Positions 27,550 to 36,876 are shown, counted from the first letter of the stretch. The stretch is DNA of 64,000 nucleotides from Paraglaciecola sp. L1A13 (GCF_009796745.1 NZ_CP047024.1:4092001-4156000), one strand, 5' to 3'. A program made the numbers and translations. The notes: generated by a model not told the origin, from the letters alone.

Positions 27550-28986
27550 ATGCAATTTAGAACTATCTCCAATACTGCAAAATTACTTGTTGCCGCTTCT
27601 ATTCTTTCAATATCAGGTAACGGTCATGCTGCAGTAACTTCACAACAAAAAGCAGATGCTGAAAACCTTCTTCAGAAACTCATTCCTTACCGAACAGCTA
27701 AAGGATATGGGCAAGTTTCGTCAATGACTGATGTCTTAGTAAATAAACTAGTTGAAGCTGGCTTTACAGACAAAGATATTGTTCGCGTTCCCGTAGACAT
27801 AGATGGCGAGTCTGTTAATGGGTTAATTGTCCGATACGCAGGGAAATCTAACAGCAGTTTAAAGCCAGTCGCTTTTTTAGCGCACATGGATGTAGTAGAT
27901 GCGTTAACGGAGAATTGGGAAACAGATCCATACACTCCTAAAACAATAGACGGTTACCTTTATGGCCGCGGAACACAAGACAATAAATTTGGTGTCGCAT
28001 TATTAGTTTCTACTTTTGCCAATTTGAAAGCCGCAGGTTACCAACCAGAGCGTGATCTTGTCTTAGCATTCGCTGGAGATGAAGAAACGGGCATGCTAAC
28101 AACCCGTAAAATACTTGAACATCCTTTTGTCAAAGACGCTGAGTATGCACTGAATTCTGACGCTGGTGGCGGCACAATGACTCGTGAAGGAAGAGCAGTT
28201 GCTTTTTCAATGCAAGCCGCAGAAAAAACATTTGCGACGTTTATCGTTTCTACTAAAAATTCTGGAGGACACAGTTCGGTCCCTCGACCTGAAAATGCGA
28301 TTTACGACCTTTCTCGCGCACTTTTAAAAGTAGAAGCTTTGGAATTCCCTGTTAAATTTAATGAAATTACCAGGTCTATGGCTCTATCAGTCGCAGAGCG
28401 AGAAGGAGGAGATGTATCAAATGCATTGAAAACTTTGTTAAATGATCCGGAAAATAAAGAGGCAGTTGCGGTAATGGAGCAATACCCTCAATTCTCAAAT
28501 ATGATGTGGACGACTTGTGTCGCTACTATGCTTAAAGCAGGCCATGCAGAAAACGCCCTCCCTCAGGATGCAAAAGCGACGGTAAATTGTCGCATCCTGC
28601 CAGACACGGGTGGTGTTGAACATGTACGAAATGAACTATCTAAAGCAATTGGTAATGAAAACGTTTTGATTGAACAACAAGGCCAATCTGTAGAAAGTCC
28701 AGCGTCTCCAATTCGAACAGATATTACCGCTATTTTGCAAGCCGGCGTAGCCATCAATTATCCCAACATTACGTTACAACCAACCATGTCATCTGGTGGC
28801 ACTGAAGGCCGTGAATACCGACGTGCCGGCATCCCCACCTACGGTGCAGGTAGCCTAGCACTAGTGCGTCCTGATGACAGCCGAGCACATGGGACTAACG
28901 AACGGATCCCAATTAAATCATTCCTCAAAGAAATGGATTATTGGGACTATGTTGTTCGACGTGTGGGGGGAGAAAAAAGCGAATGA
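27550..28986 (+). CDS. Secreted M20 family zinc metallopeptidase
   Basis: A 478-residue protein from ATG 27550. An in-frame GTG at 27493 would lie inside the terminator hairpin, whereas the ATG has an aggtg ribosome binding site and begins a signal peptide ending at GNGHA. The M20 fold is complete: AHMDVVD (His112, Asp114) for the first metal site, RGTQDNKFG with the bridging Asp, DEETG for the catalytic and metal Glu pair, and a late HGTNERI segment with the last His. M20 enzymes are aminopeptidases, dipeptidases or carboxypeptidases; the exported form would trim peptides in the periplasm. Its stop overlaps the next gene in ATGA. Confidence 0.88.
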   Translation: MQFRTISNTAKLLVAASILSISGNGHAAVTSQQKADAENLLQKLIPYRTAKGYGQVSSMTDVLVNKLVEAGFTDKDIVRVPVDIDGESVNGLIVRYAGKSNSSLKPVAFLAHMDVVDALTENWETDPYTPKTIDGYLYGRGTQDNKFGVALLVSTFANLKAAGYQPERDLVLAFAGDEETGMLTTRKILEHPFVKDAEYALNSDAGGGTMTREGRAVAFSMQAAEKTFATFIVSTKNSGGHSSVPRPENAIYDLSRALLKVEALEFPVKFNEITRSMALSVAEREGGDVSNALKTLLNDPENKEAVAVMEQYPQFSNMMWTTCVATMLKAGHAENALPQDAKATVNCRILPDTGGVEHVRNELSKAIGNENVLIEQQGQSVESPASPIRTDITAILQAGVAINYPNITLQPTMSSGGTEGREYRRAGIPTYGAGSLALVRPDDSRAHGTNERIPIKSFLKEMDYWDYVVRRVGGEKSE

Positions 28987-30266
28987 AAGCCTTTAATAGA
29001 AGAGATTTTCTAAAGGCTAGTGGCGTCATTACACTGGCGTCAAGTTCGGCTACCGTATTGGCTAGCAATTCGGAGCCAAGTTTGCGTATTTCAGCATCTA
29101 AACTTGCTAACTTACAATCAATTACCACTGGAGTAAAAAAGATCACCTCTGCCGAGAGAAAAGCTCGTAGAGATAAGCTTCGTCTTGGAATGAAAAAACA
29201 AGGCCATGCAGCGGTATTAATCGAAGCTGGTTCAACCTTGGAATACTTTACCGGTGTTAAATGGTGGATTAGTGAACGTATTACGGCCGCTGTAATTCCT
29301 GCTGATGGTAATTTAATGTTTATTACACCAGCGTTCGAAGAAAGCCGCCTAAGAGAGTTACTGGATATGCCAGCTGATATTCTGACTTGGGAAGAAGATG
29401 AGGACCCTTTTCAACTTATCGCTTCTTGGTTTAAAAGTCAGAAAATCTCAGAGCTGACGTTAGGTCTCGATGAATCGGTCAGACATTTCGTAGCACATCA
29501 ATTAGCAACAATGTCTCCAAAATTATCAATTACATCAGCGCGTATAGAAGTAAACGATTGCCGTATGATCAAGTCGTCAGCAGAGATAGCGCTGATGCAA
29601 AAAGCTAGCGATGTCACTATGCAAGCTTATCGAACGGTTCATCCGCTAATAGAGAAAGGGATGGGAAGAGAAGACGTTATAAGTCTAATGTATAGCGCTC
29701 AATCTAAGCTCGGAGGTGATAACCCAGCAGGAGGAGCTCAAATTGGTAAAGGTAGTGCGTTGCCGCATGGCTCGAAGGAACCAGAGTATATCAATAGCGG
29801 TTCAGTAATATTGATGGATTTTAGCTGTTCTGTAGGCGGTTATCGTTCAGACATATCTCGTACATTCGTCTTCGGTGATGCAACTCCTGATCAGGTAAAA
29901 CTGTGGAATCATGTTCACAAAGGGCAACAGATTGCATTCACAGCCGCTCAGGTTGGAACACCTGCCGGCGAGGTAGATATAGCCGTACGAAAATATTACC
30001 AGAAAGTGGGTTACGGGCCCGATTATCGACTACCTGGTTTGTCTCATCGCACCGGCCACGGAATAGGCTTGGACATTCATGAACCCATTAATTTTGTTCG
30101 CAATGAGAAGACTCCTCTAGCGCCCGGAATGTGTTTATCTAACGAGCCTGGGTTATATGTGCCCGGGAGTTATGGGGTCCGTTTAGAAGACTGTCTTTAT
30201 ATAACAAGCGATGGGCCCAAATGGTTCTCTCACCCTCCCTCTTCTATTGAACAGCCGATTGGCTGA
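28983..30266 (+). CDS. Tat-exported M24 metallopeptidase (Xaa-Pro peptidase-like), first of four
   Basis: 427 residues from ATG 28983; this start overlaps the M20 stop by four bases and opens a Tat signal (NRRDFLKASG, residues 5-14), which an upstream in-frame ATG would bury. The pita-bread M24 domain has all five metal ligands: Asp279, Asp290, His359 (in HRTGHGIG), Glu388 (NEPGLY) and Glu402 (VRLEDC). The N-terminal creatinase-like domain is at about 55-190. The family hydrolyses Xaa-Pro bonds in peptides. Tat export implies that the enzyme folds and probably takes up its metals in the cytoplasm before being moved out. Confidence 0.88.
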   Translation: MKAFNRRDFLKASGVITLASSSATVLASNSEPSLRISASKLANLQSITTGVKKITSAERKARRDKLRLGMKKQGHAAVLIEAGSTLEYFTGVKWWISERITAAVIPADGNLMFITPAFEESRLRELLDMPADILTWEEDEDPFQLIASWFKSQKISELTLGLDESVRHFVAHQLATMSPKLSITSARIEVNDCRMIKSSAEIALMQKASDVTMQAYRTVHPLIEKGMGREDVISLMYSAQSKLGGDNPAGGAQIGKGSALPHGSKEPEYINSGSVILMDFSCSVGGYRSDISRTFVFGDATPDQVKLWNHVHKGQQIAFTAAQVGTPAGEVDIAVRKYYQKVGYGPDYRLPGLSHRTGHGIGLDIHEPINFVRNEKTPLAPGMCLSNEPGLYVPGSYGVRLEDCLYITSDGPKWFSHPPSSIEQPIG

Positions 30267-30285
30267 TTAAATACCCGAGAAAAAA

Positions 30286-31683
30286 ATGAATATTAAAAAA
30301 TATAAGCAGAACGCAGTAGTACTCATAGCTGTTATGTTTTACTTAGGTACATTTGTTAATACAGCTAATTCTGCTCCAAATAAGTTAGTTAAAAGTATAC
30401 CCGTTTTTGCTCCTACCATGCCTGGATTACCTAGTTTGCAACAGCGGGCGACGATACAAAATAAATGGCTTAAGCAGCGTTTAGATCTCCTTATACCAGA
30501 TTTAATGCGAGAAGCTGGTGTAGACATGTGGCTTATTATCGCCAGGGAATATAACGAAGATCCTGTATTAGAGACTATGTTGCCCTCCACTTGGATGTCA
30601 GCGAGAAGACGAATGGTTCTTATATTTCACGATCAAGGTAAAAACAAGGGAGTCGAACGTCTAGCGGTTGCTCGTTATCCGGTAGGAGATCTATTCCCAT
30701 CAGCTTGGGATCCTGATGCTCAGCCTGATCAATGGGCGCGAGTTGCTGAGATAATAAAGGAAAAAAATCCGTCAAGCATAGCGGTTAACATCTCGGATAC
30801 TTTCCCGTTGGCAGATGGATTATCAGTTAGTCAATATCGACAATTAAAAAACGCATTAGGCGAAAGCCTTGAAGAGCGTTTAGTTTCGAACGATTCACTG
30901 GCTATAGGCTGGTTGGAAACGCGTATTCCAGCAGAAATGGCAACGTATCAAACTATTATGCGAGTCGCACACCGTATTGTTGAACGGGGGCTTTCAGAGG
31001 AAGTAATCACACCCGGAGTGACGACGACAGACGACGTTGTATGGTGGTATCGCGAAACGCTTGCGCAACTAAAAGTGTCCCCTTGGTGCCAACCGAGCGT
31101 CAGTGTGCAGCGTGCTGGCATGTCCACCTTCGATATTGAAAAGATGGTGTTAGAGAATGGAAATATCATTCTCCCTGGAGATTTAGTCCATGTAGATTTT
31201 TGTATGAGCTACATGGGTTTAAAAACGGACACTCAACAGATGGCGTATGTTCGCCGACCTAATGAAATGTCTGCACCTAAGGGATTACGAGAAGGACTCT
31301 ATGCGGCAAATAAAGTACAGGATGCGCTGACCGATAATTTTAAAGCAGGTCTTAGCGGAAATGAAATTCTGTTTGCTGCTCGAAAAGAAGCAATTAATAG
31401 CGGATTAACTCCGACAATTTACACTCATCCTATAGGTTATCACGGCCACGGTGCAGGACCCTCAATAGGTTCATGGGAACAACAAAATGGTTCAAAAGGA
31501 ACAGGCGATTATCGCATGCGCGCTAATACAGCTTATTCCATTGAATTGAACGCCATTGAGGCTGTCCCTGAGTGGAATGATCAAAAAGTGCGATTTATGT
31601 TGGAGGTAGACGGCTATTTCACAGGTAATAGCTTTTATTACATTGATGGTAGACAAACGGAATTACTCTTAATTCCAAGATAA
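30286..31683 (+). CDS. Exported M24 metallopeptidase, second of four
   Basis: 465 residues with a Sec signal peptide (ending near NTANSA). A creatinase-like N-terminal domain carries DMWLIIAREYNEDPVLETML, and the catalytic domain has Asp304 (HVDFCMSY), Asp315 (LKTDTQQ), the His region HPIGYHGHGAG (from His381), the first Glu in SIELN and the second in FMLEVDG. It is closely related to the following gene across its whole length, which indicates tandem duplication. The gap to the first M24 gene is only 19 bp, so it belongs to the same operon. The substrate is likely a proline-containing di- or oligopeptide, by family. Confidence 0.87.
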   Translation: MNIKKYKQNAVVLIAVMFYLGTFVNTANSAPNKLVKSIPVFAPTMPGLPSLQQRATIQNKWLKQRLDLLIPDLMREAGVDMWLIIAREYNEDPVLETMLPSTWMSARRRMVLIFHDQGKNKGVERLAVARYPVGDLFPSAWDPDAQPDQWARVAEIIKEKNPSSIAVNISDTFPLADGLSVSQYRQLKNALGESLEERLVSNDSLAIGWLETRIPAEMATYQTIMRVAHRIVERGLSEEVITPGVTTTDDVVWWYRETLAQLKVSPWCQPSVSVQRAGMSTFDIEKMVLENGNIILPGDLVHVDFCMSYMGLKTDTQQMAYVRRPNEMSAPKGLREGLYAANKVQDALTDNFKAGLSGNEILFAARKEAINSGLTPTIYTHPIGYHGHGAGPSIGSWEQQNGSKGTGDYRMRANTAYSIELNAIEAVPEWNDQKVRFMLEVDGYFTGNSFYYIDGRQTELLLIPR

Positions 31684-31743
31684 ATGGCTAGCAGAAAGTT
31701 AACTAATAACAAATAAAAATCTTAAATAAAGGGAACTGATGAC

Positions 31744-33066
31744 ATGCGTAATATTTTAATATTTATTCTTATTTTGACATGCTTACCAACTTCTGCGGCA
31801 GAAGTCTTAGGTATGAAAGAAAGAGCTGAAGTGATAGACAATATTTTAAAGCAGCGGTTTGAGGAAGTATTACCAAACCTAATGCGCCGAACAAACATCG
31901 ATATGTGGGTAATTATGTCCCGAGAATACAATGAAGATCCTGTTATCAAAACGATGCTGCCATCAACGTGGATTTCTGCCAGAAGACATACAATGCTAGT
32001 GATATTTAATCCTGGTGAAGGTAAGCCCCTTGAGAAACTAGCCGTAGCACGATACGCAGTAGGTGATTCCTTCAAAAAAGCATGGGATAAAGACGCGCAA
32101 CCAAATCAATGGACAGCATTAGCTAAAGTGATCGAAGAGCGAGCGCCTAAACGAATAGGTATAAATGTATCGGAGGCTTTCGCTTTATCTGACGGCATGA
32201 GTAGTACTGAGAACGATAAATTTTTAGCTGCACTGTCTGACAAATTTCGTTCAAGAGTCGTTTCTGCTGAGAAACTTGCAATAGGATGGTTAGAAACACG
32301 TAGCAATCTAGAAATGACGTACTACCCGACGCTAGCTAAAATAGGGCACAAATTGATTTCAACCGCTTTTTCAAACGAAGTTGTGACTCCTGGTGAGACA
32401 ACAACAGACGATGTAGTTTGGTGGTTCAGAGATCAGAGTAAAGCACTTGGCGTTGAAAATTGGTTTCATCCTACCGTTTCCATTCAACGTGCAGATAACG
32501 AAAAATTCGACCAAATTAAAGCTTTTAGCAAACGCCCAGGTGAGAACATAATTCAACCTGGCGACTTACTACATGTTGATTTTGGCATAACGTATCTGCG
32601 TTTAAACACCGATCAGCAGCAACATGCTTATGTACTTAAGCCTGGAGAAGTAGAGGCACCCGTTGGACTCGTTAAAGCCTTGGCTACCAGTAACCGGTTA
32701 CAAGACATTCTGACAGGAAACTTCAAGCAAGGCCGCAGCGGAAATGAAATTTTAAGGTTGTCCAGAGAGCAGGCAATTAAAGAAGGTATAAAACCGTCAA
32801 TATACACTCACCCATTGGGTTTTCACGGTCACGCTGCCGGCCCGACCATCGGCATGTGGGATGCTCAGGAAGGTTTACCGGTTAAAGGGGATTATCCAAT
32901 GTACGCAAATACTGCCTATTCCATCGAATTAAATTCTGCTAGCTATATTCCGGAGTGGGATAAGGAAATTCGTATCATGCTAGAAGAAGATGCATTTTTT
33001 AACGGTGACAACGTAAGTTACATCGATGATCGACAAAAAGAGTTCTATTTAATTTCTTCTAATTAA
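31744..33066 (+). CDS. Exported M24 metallopeptidase, third of four
   Basis: 440 residues, with a short signal peptide (ending near LPTSA). It is a near relative of the preceding protein: DMWVIMSREYNEDPVIKTML in the N-domain, then LLHVDFGITYLRLNTDQQQ, HPLGFHGHAAG, SIELNSASYIPEW and IMLEEDAFF in the catalytic domain. All five metal-binding positions are occupied as expected. Ribosome binding site aaagggaactg. It is one of two tandem copies, and its retention with intact sites suggests different substrate preference rather than redundancy. Confidence 0.87.
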   Translation: MRNILIFILILTCLPTSAAEVLGMKERAEVIDNILKQRFEEVLPNLMRRTNIDMWVIMSREYNEDPVIKTMLPSTWISARRHTMLVIFNPGEGKPLEKLAVARYAVGDSFKKAWDKDAQPNQWTALAKVIEERAPKRIGINVSEAFALSDGMSSTENDKFLAALSDKFRSRVVSAEKLAIGWLETRSNLEMTYYPTLAKIGHKLISTAFSNEVVTPGETTTDDVVWWFRDQSKALGVENWFHPTVSIQRADNEKFDQIKAFSKRPGENIIQPGDLLHVDFGITYLRLNTDQQQHAYVLKPGEVEAPVGLVKALATSNRLQDILTGNFKQGRSGNEILRLSREQAIKEGIKPSIYTHPLGFHGHAAGPTIGMWDAQEGLPVKGDYPMYANTAYSIELNSASYIPEWDKEIRIMLEEDAFFNGDNVSYIDDRQKEFYLISSN

Positions 33067-33206
33067 GTGGAATAGATAGGCGCTATTCCTAACAGTCAGG
33101 CATTTGGAAGTATTACGGTCTTTGCTGAAAATTCAGTAATGCTTTCAAAATTAGACCCTTAATAAATTGTATCCCCTGTTAAACCTTGCAAAAAAGAGAA
33201 AACACC

Positions 33207-34565
33207 ATGAAATTTACGTCTTCGTATTTATCTGTTGTCTTGTTCACAACTGGAATTTACGCTACCCACGTTCATGCAGATGAATTGAGTCCTAATATTA
33301 TTGAGAAAAATTTAGTTGAATTGACTATCCCGGGAGTATCACCCTGGTCAGATATACGCAAAAAGCGAGTTGCCGAGCTACTCCCTACAGCAATGGACAT
33401 AACTAAAATAAGTCATTGGCTAATTGTTTGTCGTGAAAATGATAACGATCCGTTAGCAATACATGTAGGTTGTGAAAACGCCGGAGGAACTGCTGTAGTG
33501 TTATTCAGTCGGACTAAATCTGGCGTATTTACTCGAGCGTTTTCCCCTGTAAGTGAATCCACCTCACTTAAGGAATTAAATACCTTTGATGAAGTTATCG
33601 ATGTTGGGAAAACAGATAGTGCCATATATGCTGCTGCTCAATGGTTAAAAGCGCAAAACGTCCAAGACGAAATTGCGGTAAATAGTTTTAGTGAAAACCC
33701 TCAATCTGATGGCTTAAGCCATTCACAGTACATTTCAGTCATAAACGCGCTAAAAGGTACTGACATCCAATTAGTTTCAGCTGAACCATTAATAAATTAT
33801 TGGCTAGCCCGAAAGCTACCTGAAGAGGTAGCAATAATGAAAAAAGCTGCATCAGTTACTTCAAGTTGGGAATATGAAGCATACCAGAGCGTAGTACCAG
33901 GGGTTACAACGGATAAAGACATTGCATCATTTCTGAAACAAAAGATCGCTGATGCTGGTGTACAAGATGGATGGTCACCCGACCAGAACCCTGCAGTAAA
34001 CTCTGGCCCGGACCGTGGACATTCTCATCCTACAAACCGAGTTATTCAAGCTGGAGATATCATTCAAATAGATTTTGGGATTAGAGTATTTGATCAATGG
34101 GTAACAGATATACAGCGCTTCGCTTACGTATTAAGAAAAAATGAAAACGCCGCTCCTAAAGATATGCAACATGCATGGGATAGCGCCTTAGCAGGTAGTC
34201 AAGCTGCCTTTGCAGCGATGAAACCGGGCGTAACCGGCAGAAGTGTTCACAAAGCTCAGCAAGTTGTGATGGAAGCGTCCGGTTCACTCCCTGTCATGTG
34301 GAGTACAGGCCATCCTGTAGGATATGTAGCACATGACACAGGCCCAAATCTTGGTATTCGAGCGACATCCAATCAAAAACTTGATATAGGAATGACATTT
34401 GCCTATGACGGTTTTTATAGCTGGTTTTATCCCGGTAGCAACAAACAAAAGACCAAAACAATTTCAGTTGAGGAAATGGTTGTAATTACCAAGGATGGCG
34501 CTGAGTTCTTAACACCTCCACAGCAATCGTTGATACTGATCCCAAGCAAGACTAATTCACATTAA
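33207..34565 (+). CDS. Exported M24 metallopeptidase-like protein, divergent fourth copy
   Basis: 452 residues from ATG 33207 (a TTG at 33186 is possible but weaker). The Sec signal peptide ends near HVHADE. The catalytic domain keeps IQIDFGIRV and WVTDIQRF (two Asp), and HPVGYVAHDTG (His), but the position of the first metal Glu is Asp401 in FAYDGFY; the last Glu (about residue 422, in SVEEMVV) is kept. It is the most divergent of the four, and its role could be altered catalysis or binding. It closes the cluster, 140 bp after the third copy. Confidence 0.8.
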   Translation: MKFTSSYLSVVLFTTGIYATHVHADELSPNIIEKNLVELTIPGVSPWSDIRKKRVAELLPTAMDITKISHWLIVCRENDNDPLAIHVGCENAGGTAVVLFSRTKSGVFTRAFSPVSESTSLKELNTFDEVIDVGKTDSAIYAAAQWLKAQNVQDEIAVNSFSENPQSDGLSHSQYISVINALKGTDIQLVSAEPLINYWLARKLPEEVAIMKKAASVTSSWEYEAYQSVVPGVTTDKDIASFLKQKIADAGVQDGWSPDQNPAVNSGPDRGHSHPTNRVIQAGDIIQIDFGIRVFDQWVTDIQRFAYVLRKNENAAPKDMQHAWDSALAGSQAAFAAMKPGVTGRSVHKAQQVVMEASGSLPVMWSTGHPVGYVAHDTGPNLGIRATSNQKLDIGMTFAYDGFYSWFYPGSNKQKTKTISVEEMVVITKDGAEFLTPPQQSLILIPSKTNSH

Positions 34566-34580
34566 CGATTCGCCTTTTCT

Positions 34581-34605
34581 GTTTGCCCAGTTTCGCTGGG
34601 CAAAC
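34581..34605 (+). terminator. Hairpin after the peptidase cluster
   Basis: GTTTGCCCAG (34581-34590) and CTGGGCAAAC (34596-34605) are perfectly complementary around tttcg. No T-run follows on the plus strand, so efficiency is uncertain, but its place 16 bp after the last stop fits a transcript end. Confidence 0.55.
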
Positions 34606-34788
34606 CCGTCAAGGTGAAAGAAACCTGAATTTTCCTGATTGATAGGTACGCTTGCTGAACGGCTAGACAAGGATGTTTGGTTTAGTGGAATATCATTCCG
34701 ATCGAGCTAACACAACTCGGTTGTTCCAATATACTCGACCGATCAGTTTCACTTCATAAAAAGTCATAAATTTTTTTCATTTTTCTAC

Positions 34789-34908
34789 AGACACAAAAAA
34801 ACCGACTTGAAGTCGGTTTGTGTATCTCTTTGGTAGACAACAAAGAGATGATACCAGTGGGCGGGCTCGATGGGACCGACCTTCGGCCGACACGCTTGCG
34901 TGGCGACT
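34789..34908 (-). pseudogene. Relic tRNA-Leu/terminator cassette (right copy)
   Basis: On the minus strand: a decayed T-arm and acceptor end of tRNA-Leu (the plus-strand stretch taccagtgggcggg at about 34852-34865 nearly matches the intact gene), then the ATCTCT...AGAGAT hairpin and a terminator stem ACCGACT/AGTCGGT (34801-34817) with a T-run. It shares gtagacaacaaagagat, the tccc-atcg insert and the terminator with the left copy at 21947-22066, in the same orientation. It lacks an anticodon arm and is not a functional tRNA. Confidence 0.7.
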
Positions 34909-34925
34909 TCATGAATTTTAGATAC

Positions 34926-34951
34926 AAAAAAACCAACTAAAAAGTTGGTTT
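34926..34951 (-). terminator. Terminator of tRNA-Leu
   Basis: On the minus strand AACCAACT and AGTTGGTT (plus-strand positions 34931-34938 and 34943-34950) form a stem with a 4-nt loop and a T-run, eight bases past the tRNA end. Confidence 0.85.
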
Positions 34952-34958
34952 AAATGTT

Positions 34959-35044
34959 TGGTACCAGTGGGCGGACTCGAACCGCCACGCTTATTCAGCA
35001 ACGGATTTTGAATCCGTCATGTCTACCAATTCCATCACACTGGC
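34959..35044 (-). tRNA. tRNA-Leu (CAA anticodon)
   Basis: An 86-nt class II tRNA. The acceptor stem GCCAGTG pairs with CACTGGT, followed by discriminator A and an encoded CCA (34959-34961). The anticodon stem ACGGA/TCCGT encloses loop TTCAAAA, giving anticodon CAA (UUG codons). The long variable arm TGCTGAATAAGCG and the T-arm GGCGG-TTCGAGT-CCGCC are complete. Confidence 0.95.
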
Positions 35045-35218
35045 AAAGGTGCTTTCAGGTTGCGTGCAACCTTTAAGAGCGCCGCATTATAGCGACTTAC
35101 TGTCTGCACGCAAGTGATTTTTCTACCTTGAGCGTTTAAATGCTCAACTTATCACCAGCTAGGCTGTTTTGTTTATCGCCACTACCCTTAGTGACTCCAT
35201 TTATGCGAAACTAAGCTC

Positions 35219-35785
35219 ATGGTCTTCGTGGCTTTTGTACACGATATTTTTCATTTTATATGTAACGAGAACGCTCTTTTGACTACTGAACATTACCACC
35301 GTGCAGGTTTTTTTCGCCGCCTAGCTGCGATTATTTACGATATTTTAGTCGCCGTTGCCGTCGGCATGTGTGCCGCTATGTTGATGTTGATTACGATGTT
35401 GCTATTAGTAGAAAATGGCGTACTAAATAATCACGGCTACGAGCACTTTAGCGACCTGATACAGCACGCGCCAATTTATCAATATATTTTACAGGTATGG
35501 GTTGGGGCTTGGGTTATGGCGTTCTTCTTGTGGTTTTGGCGTAATGGAGGGCAAACCATTGGTATGCGAGCTTGGCGACTGCGCATTGCCAGTACAAATG
35601 ACCAACCCATTACCTATACTCGTGCTTTTGTGCGCATGGTGTCGTCACTATTTGGCTTAGGGACACTATTGGTACTACTAGATGTTAAACATAAACAGTC
35701 GTTGCAAGACCGCATCGCCAGTACAGAGGTAATTTGCTTAAGCAAAGAAGCTAATCACCACCGCACTTGGCGTAATTTGAACTAG
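35219..35785 (+). CDS. RDD family integral membrane protein
   Basis: A 188-residue membrane protein with three segments (about residues 37-65, 80-105 and 142-160). The RDD signature is AGFFRRLAAIIYDIL at about 29-43, with the conserved Arg and Asp. The family's function is unsettled; some members are linked to ion transport or stress. The start is uncertain: ATG 35219 adds a 20-residue hydrophobic extension, while an in-frame TTG at 35279 would begin just before the RDD domain, the length usual for the family. It lies between tRNA-Leu and the convergent lptG gene, a core neighbourhood. Confidence 0.85.
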   Translation: MVFVAFVHDIFHFICNENALLTTEHYHRAGFFRRLAAIIYDILVAVAVGMCAAMLMLITMLLLVENGVLNNHGYEHFSDLIQHAPIYQYILQVWVGAWVMAFFLWFWRNGGQTIGMRAWRLRIASTNDQPITYTRAFVRMVSSLFGLGTLLVLLDVKHKQSLQDRIASTEVICLSKEANHHRTWRNLN

Positions 35786-35814
35786 ACGTTGTGGTCGAGC
35801 GGTAGTGTACGTCT

Positions 35815-36876
35815 TTATCGGCGCAGTAAATGCACTGAAATACCAGCGAATATAATGCTGGGCAAAATAGCGCCGATAAAAGGTGGGATGTGATACACCG
35901 TACTCAGCGAGCCAAACACTTCATTACTGACAAAAAAGCCGAAACCCGTTAATACGCCCATGATGACTCGCGCCCCCATGGTGACACTACGAAGGGGACC
36001 AAAGATAAATGACAACGCCATAAGCAGCATCACGGCAACAGATACCGGTTGTAGTACCTTTCGCCACAAGGCTAAACGGTAGCGTTCTGAGTTTTGGCTA
36101 TTGTTGTCCAAATAATTGACATAACCCACTAACCCCCGTATTGATAAGGCTTCCGGTTTGACCGTCACTACACCTAATTTATCAGGCGTAAGGGAAGACG
36201 CCCATGCACCGTCAGCGGCATCTTCAACTTGAATACTGTCATCTGAAAAGTGTGTGGATTGCACATGACTTAAACGCCATGACTTGTCTTTATAGCGCGC
36301 ACTTTCTGCCTTAGTGATTTTGCGCAGATACAAATCACCATCAAACTCATATATGTTCACATCTCGTAGGTTATTTTTATCGACCACGTCACCGATACTG
36401 ACAAAGTTGTCGCCATCTTTGGCCCATACGAGGCGATCTGACGAAAACAAGCTGCCCCCTGATATCGCTTGAGTACGAATTTCCTTAGCTTTAGCTTCGG
36501 TTACCGGTGCCACCCACTCGCCTATAACCATCACGAATAAAACCATTAATACAGCGGACTTCATGGCAGAAATAATGATATTCCAGCGACTTTGTCCTGC
36601 AGATTGCATGACCACTAGCTCGCTGTTACTGGCTAAAACCCCCATACCAATTAGGCCACCGATCAAGGTTGCCATAGGGAAAAACTGTTCTAATTCTCGA
36701 GGTAAACTCAAAAATACATAAACAGCTGCGACCGTCATGTCGTAACTGCCTTTACCAACGCTTTTCATTTGTTCGATAAATTTAATTAAAGCGCTTAAGC
36801 CAACTAACACGCCTAGACTCACTGCCGTGGTGCCTAATAACGTACGAGCGATATACCAATCGAGGATTTTAATCAT
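35815..36876 (-). CDS. lptG: LPS export permease LptG
   Basis: A 353-residue inner-membrane subunit of the LptB2FG ABC transporter that extracts lipopolysaccharide from the inner membrane. The YjgP/YjgQ family layout is complete: two N-terminal segments (about 12-35 and 55-80), a third near 100-120, a periplasmic beta-jellyroll at about 135-260, and three C-terminal segments from about 270. The N-terminal MIKILDWYIARTLLG is typical of LptG rather than LptF. The start overlaps the lptF stop by four bases, so the two are translationally coupled. Confidence 0.96.
   Translation of the reverse strand: MIKILDWYIARTLLGTTAVSLGVLVGLSALIKFIEQMKSVGKGSYDMTVAAVYVFLSLPRELEQFFPMATLIGGLIGMGVLASNSELVVMQSAGQSRWNIIISAMKSAVLMVLFVMVIGEWVAPVTEAKAKEIRTQAISGGSLFSSDRLVWAKDGDNFVSIGDVVDKNNLRDVNIYEFDGDLYLRKITKAESARYKDKSWRLSHVQSTHFSDDSIQVEDAADGAWASSLTPDKLGVVTVKPEALSIRGLVGYVNYLDNNSQNSERYRLALWRKVLQPVSVAVMLLMALSFIFGPLRSVTMGARVIMGVLTGFGFFVSNEVFGSLSTVYHIPPFIGAILPSIIFAGISVHLLRR

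Noticed and set aside
22067..34788. Integrase or transposase in the putative island
   Set aside because: All long frames are enzymes or the receptor; no recombinase motif is present, so island status rests on the flanking repeats only.
34789..34908. A second functional tRNA-Leu
   Set aside because: The segment lacks an anticodon arm and a matching acceptor 5' half, so it cannot fold as a tRNA.
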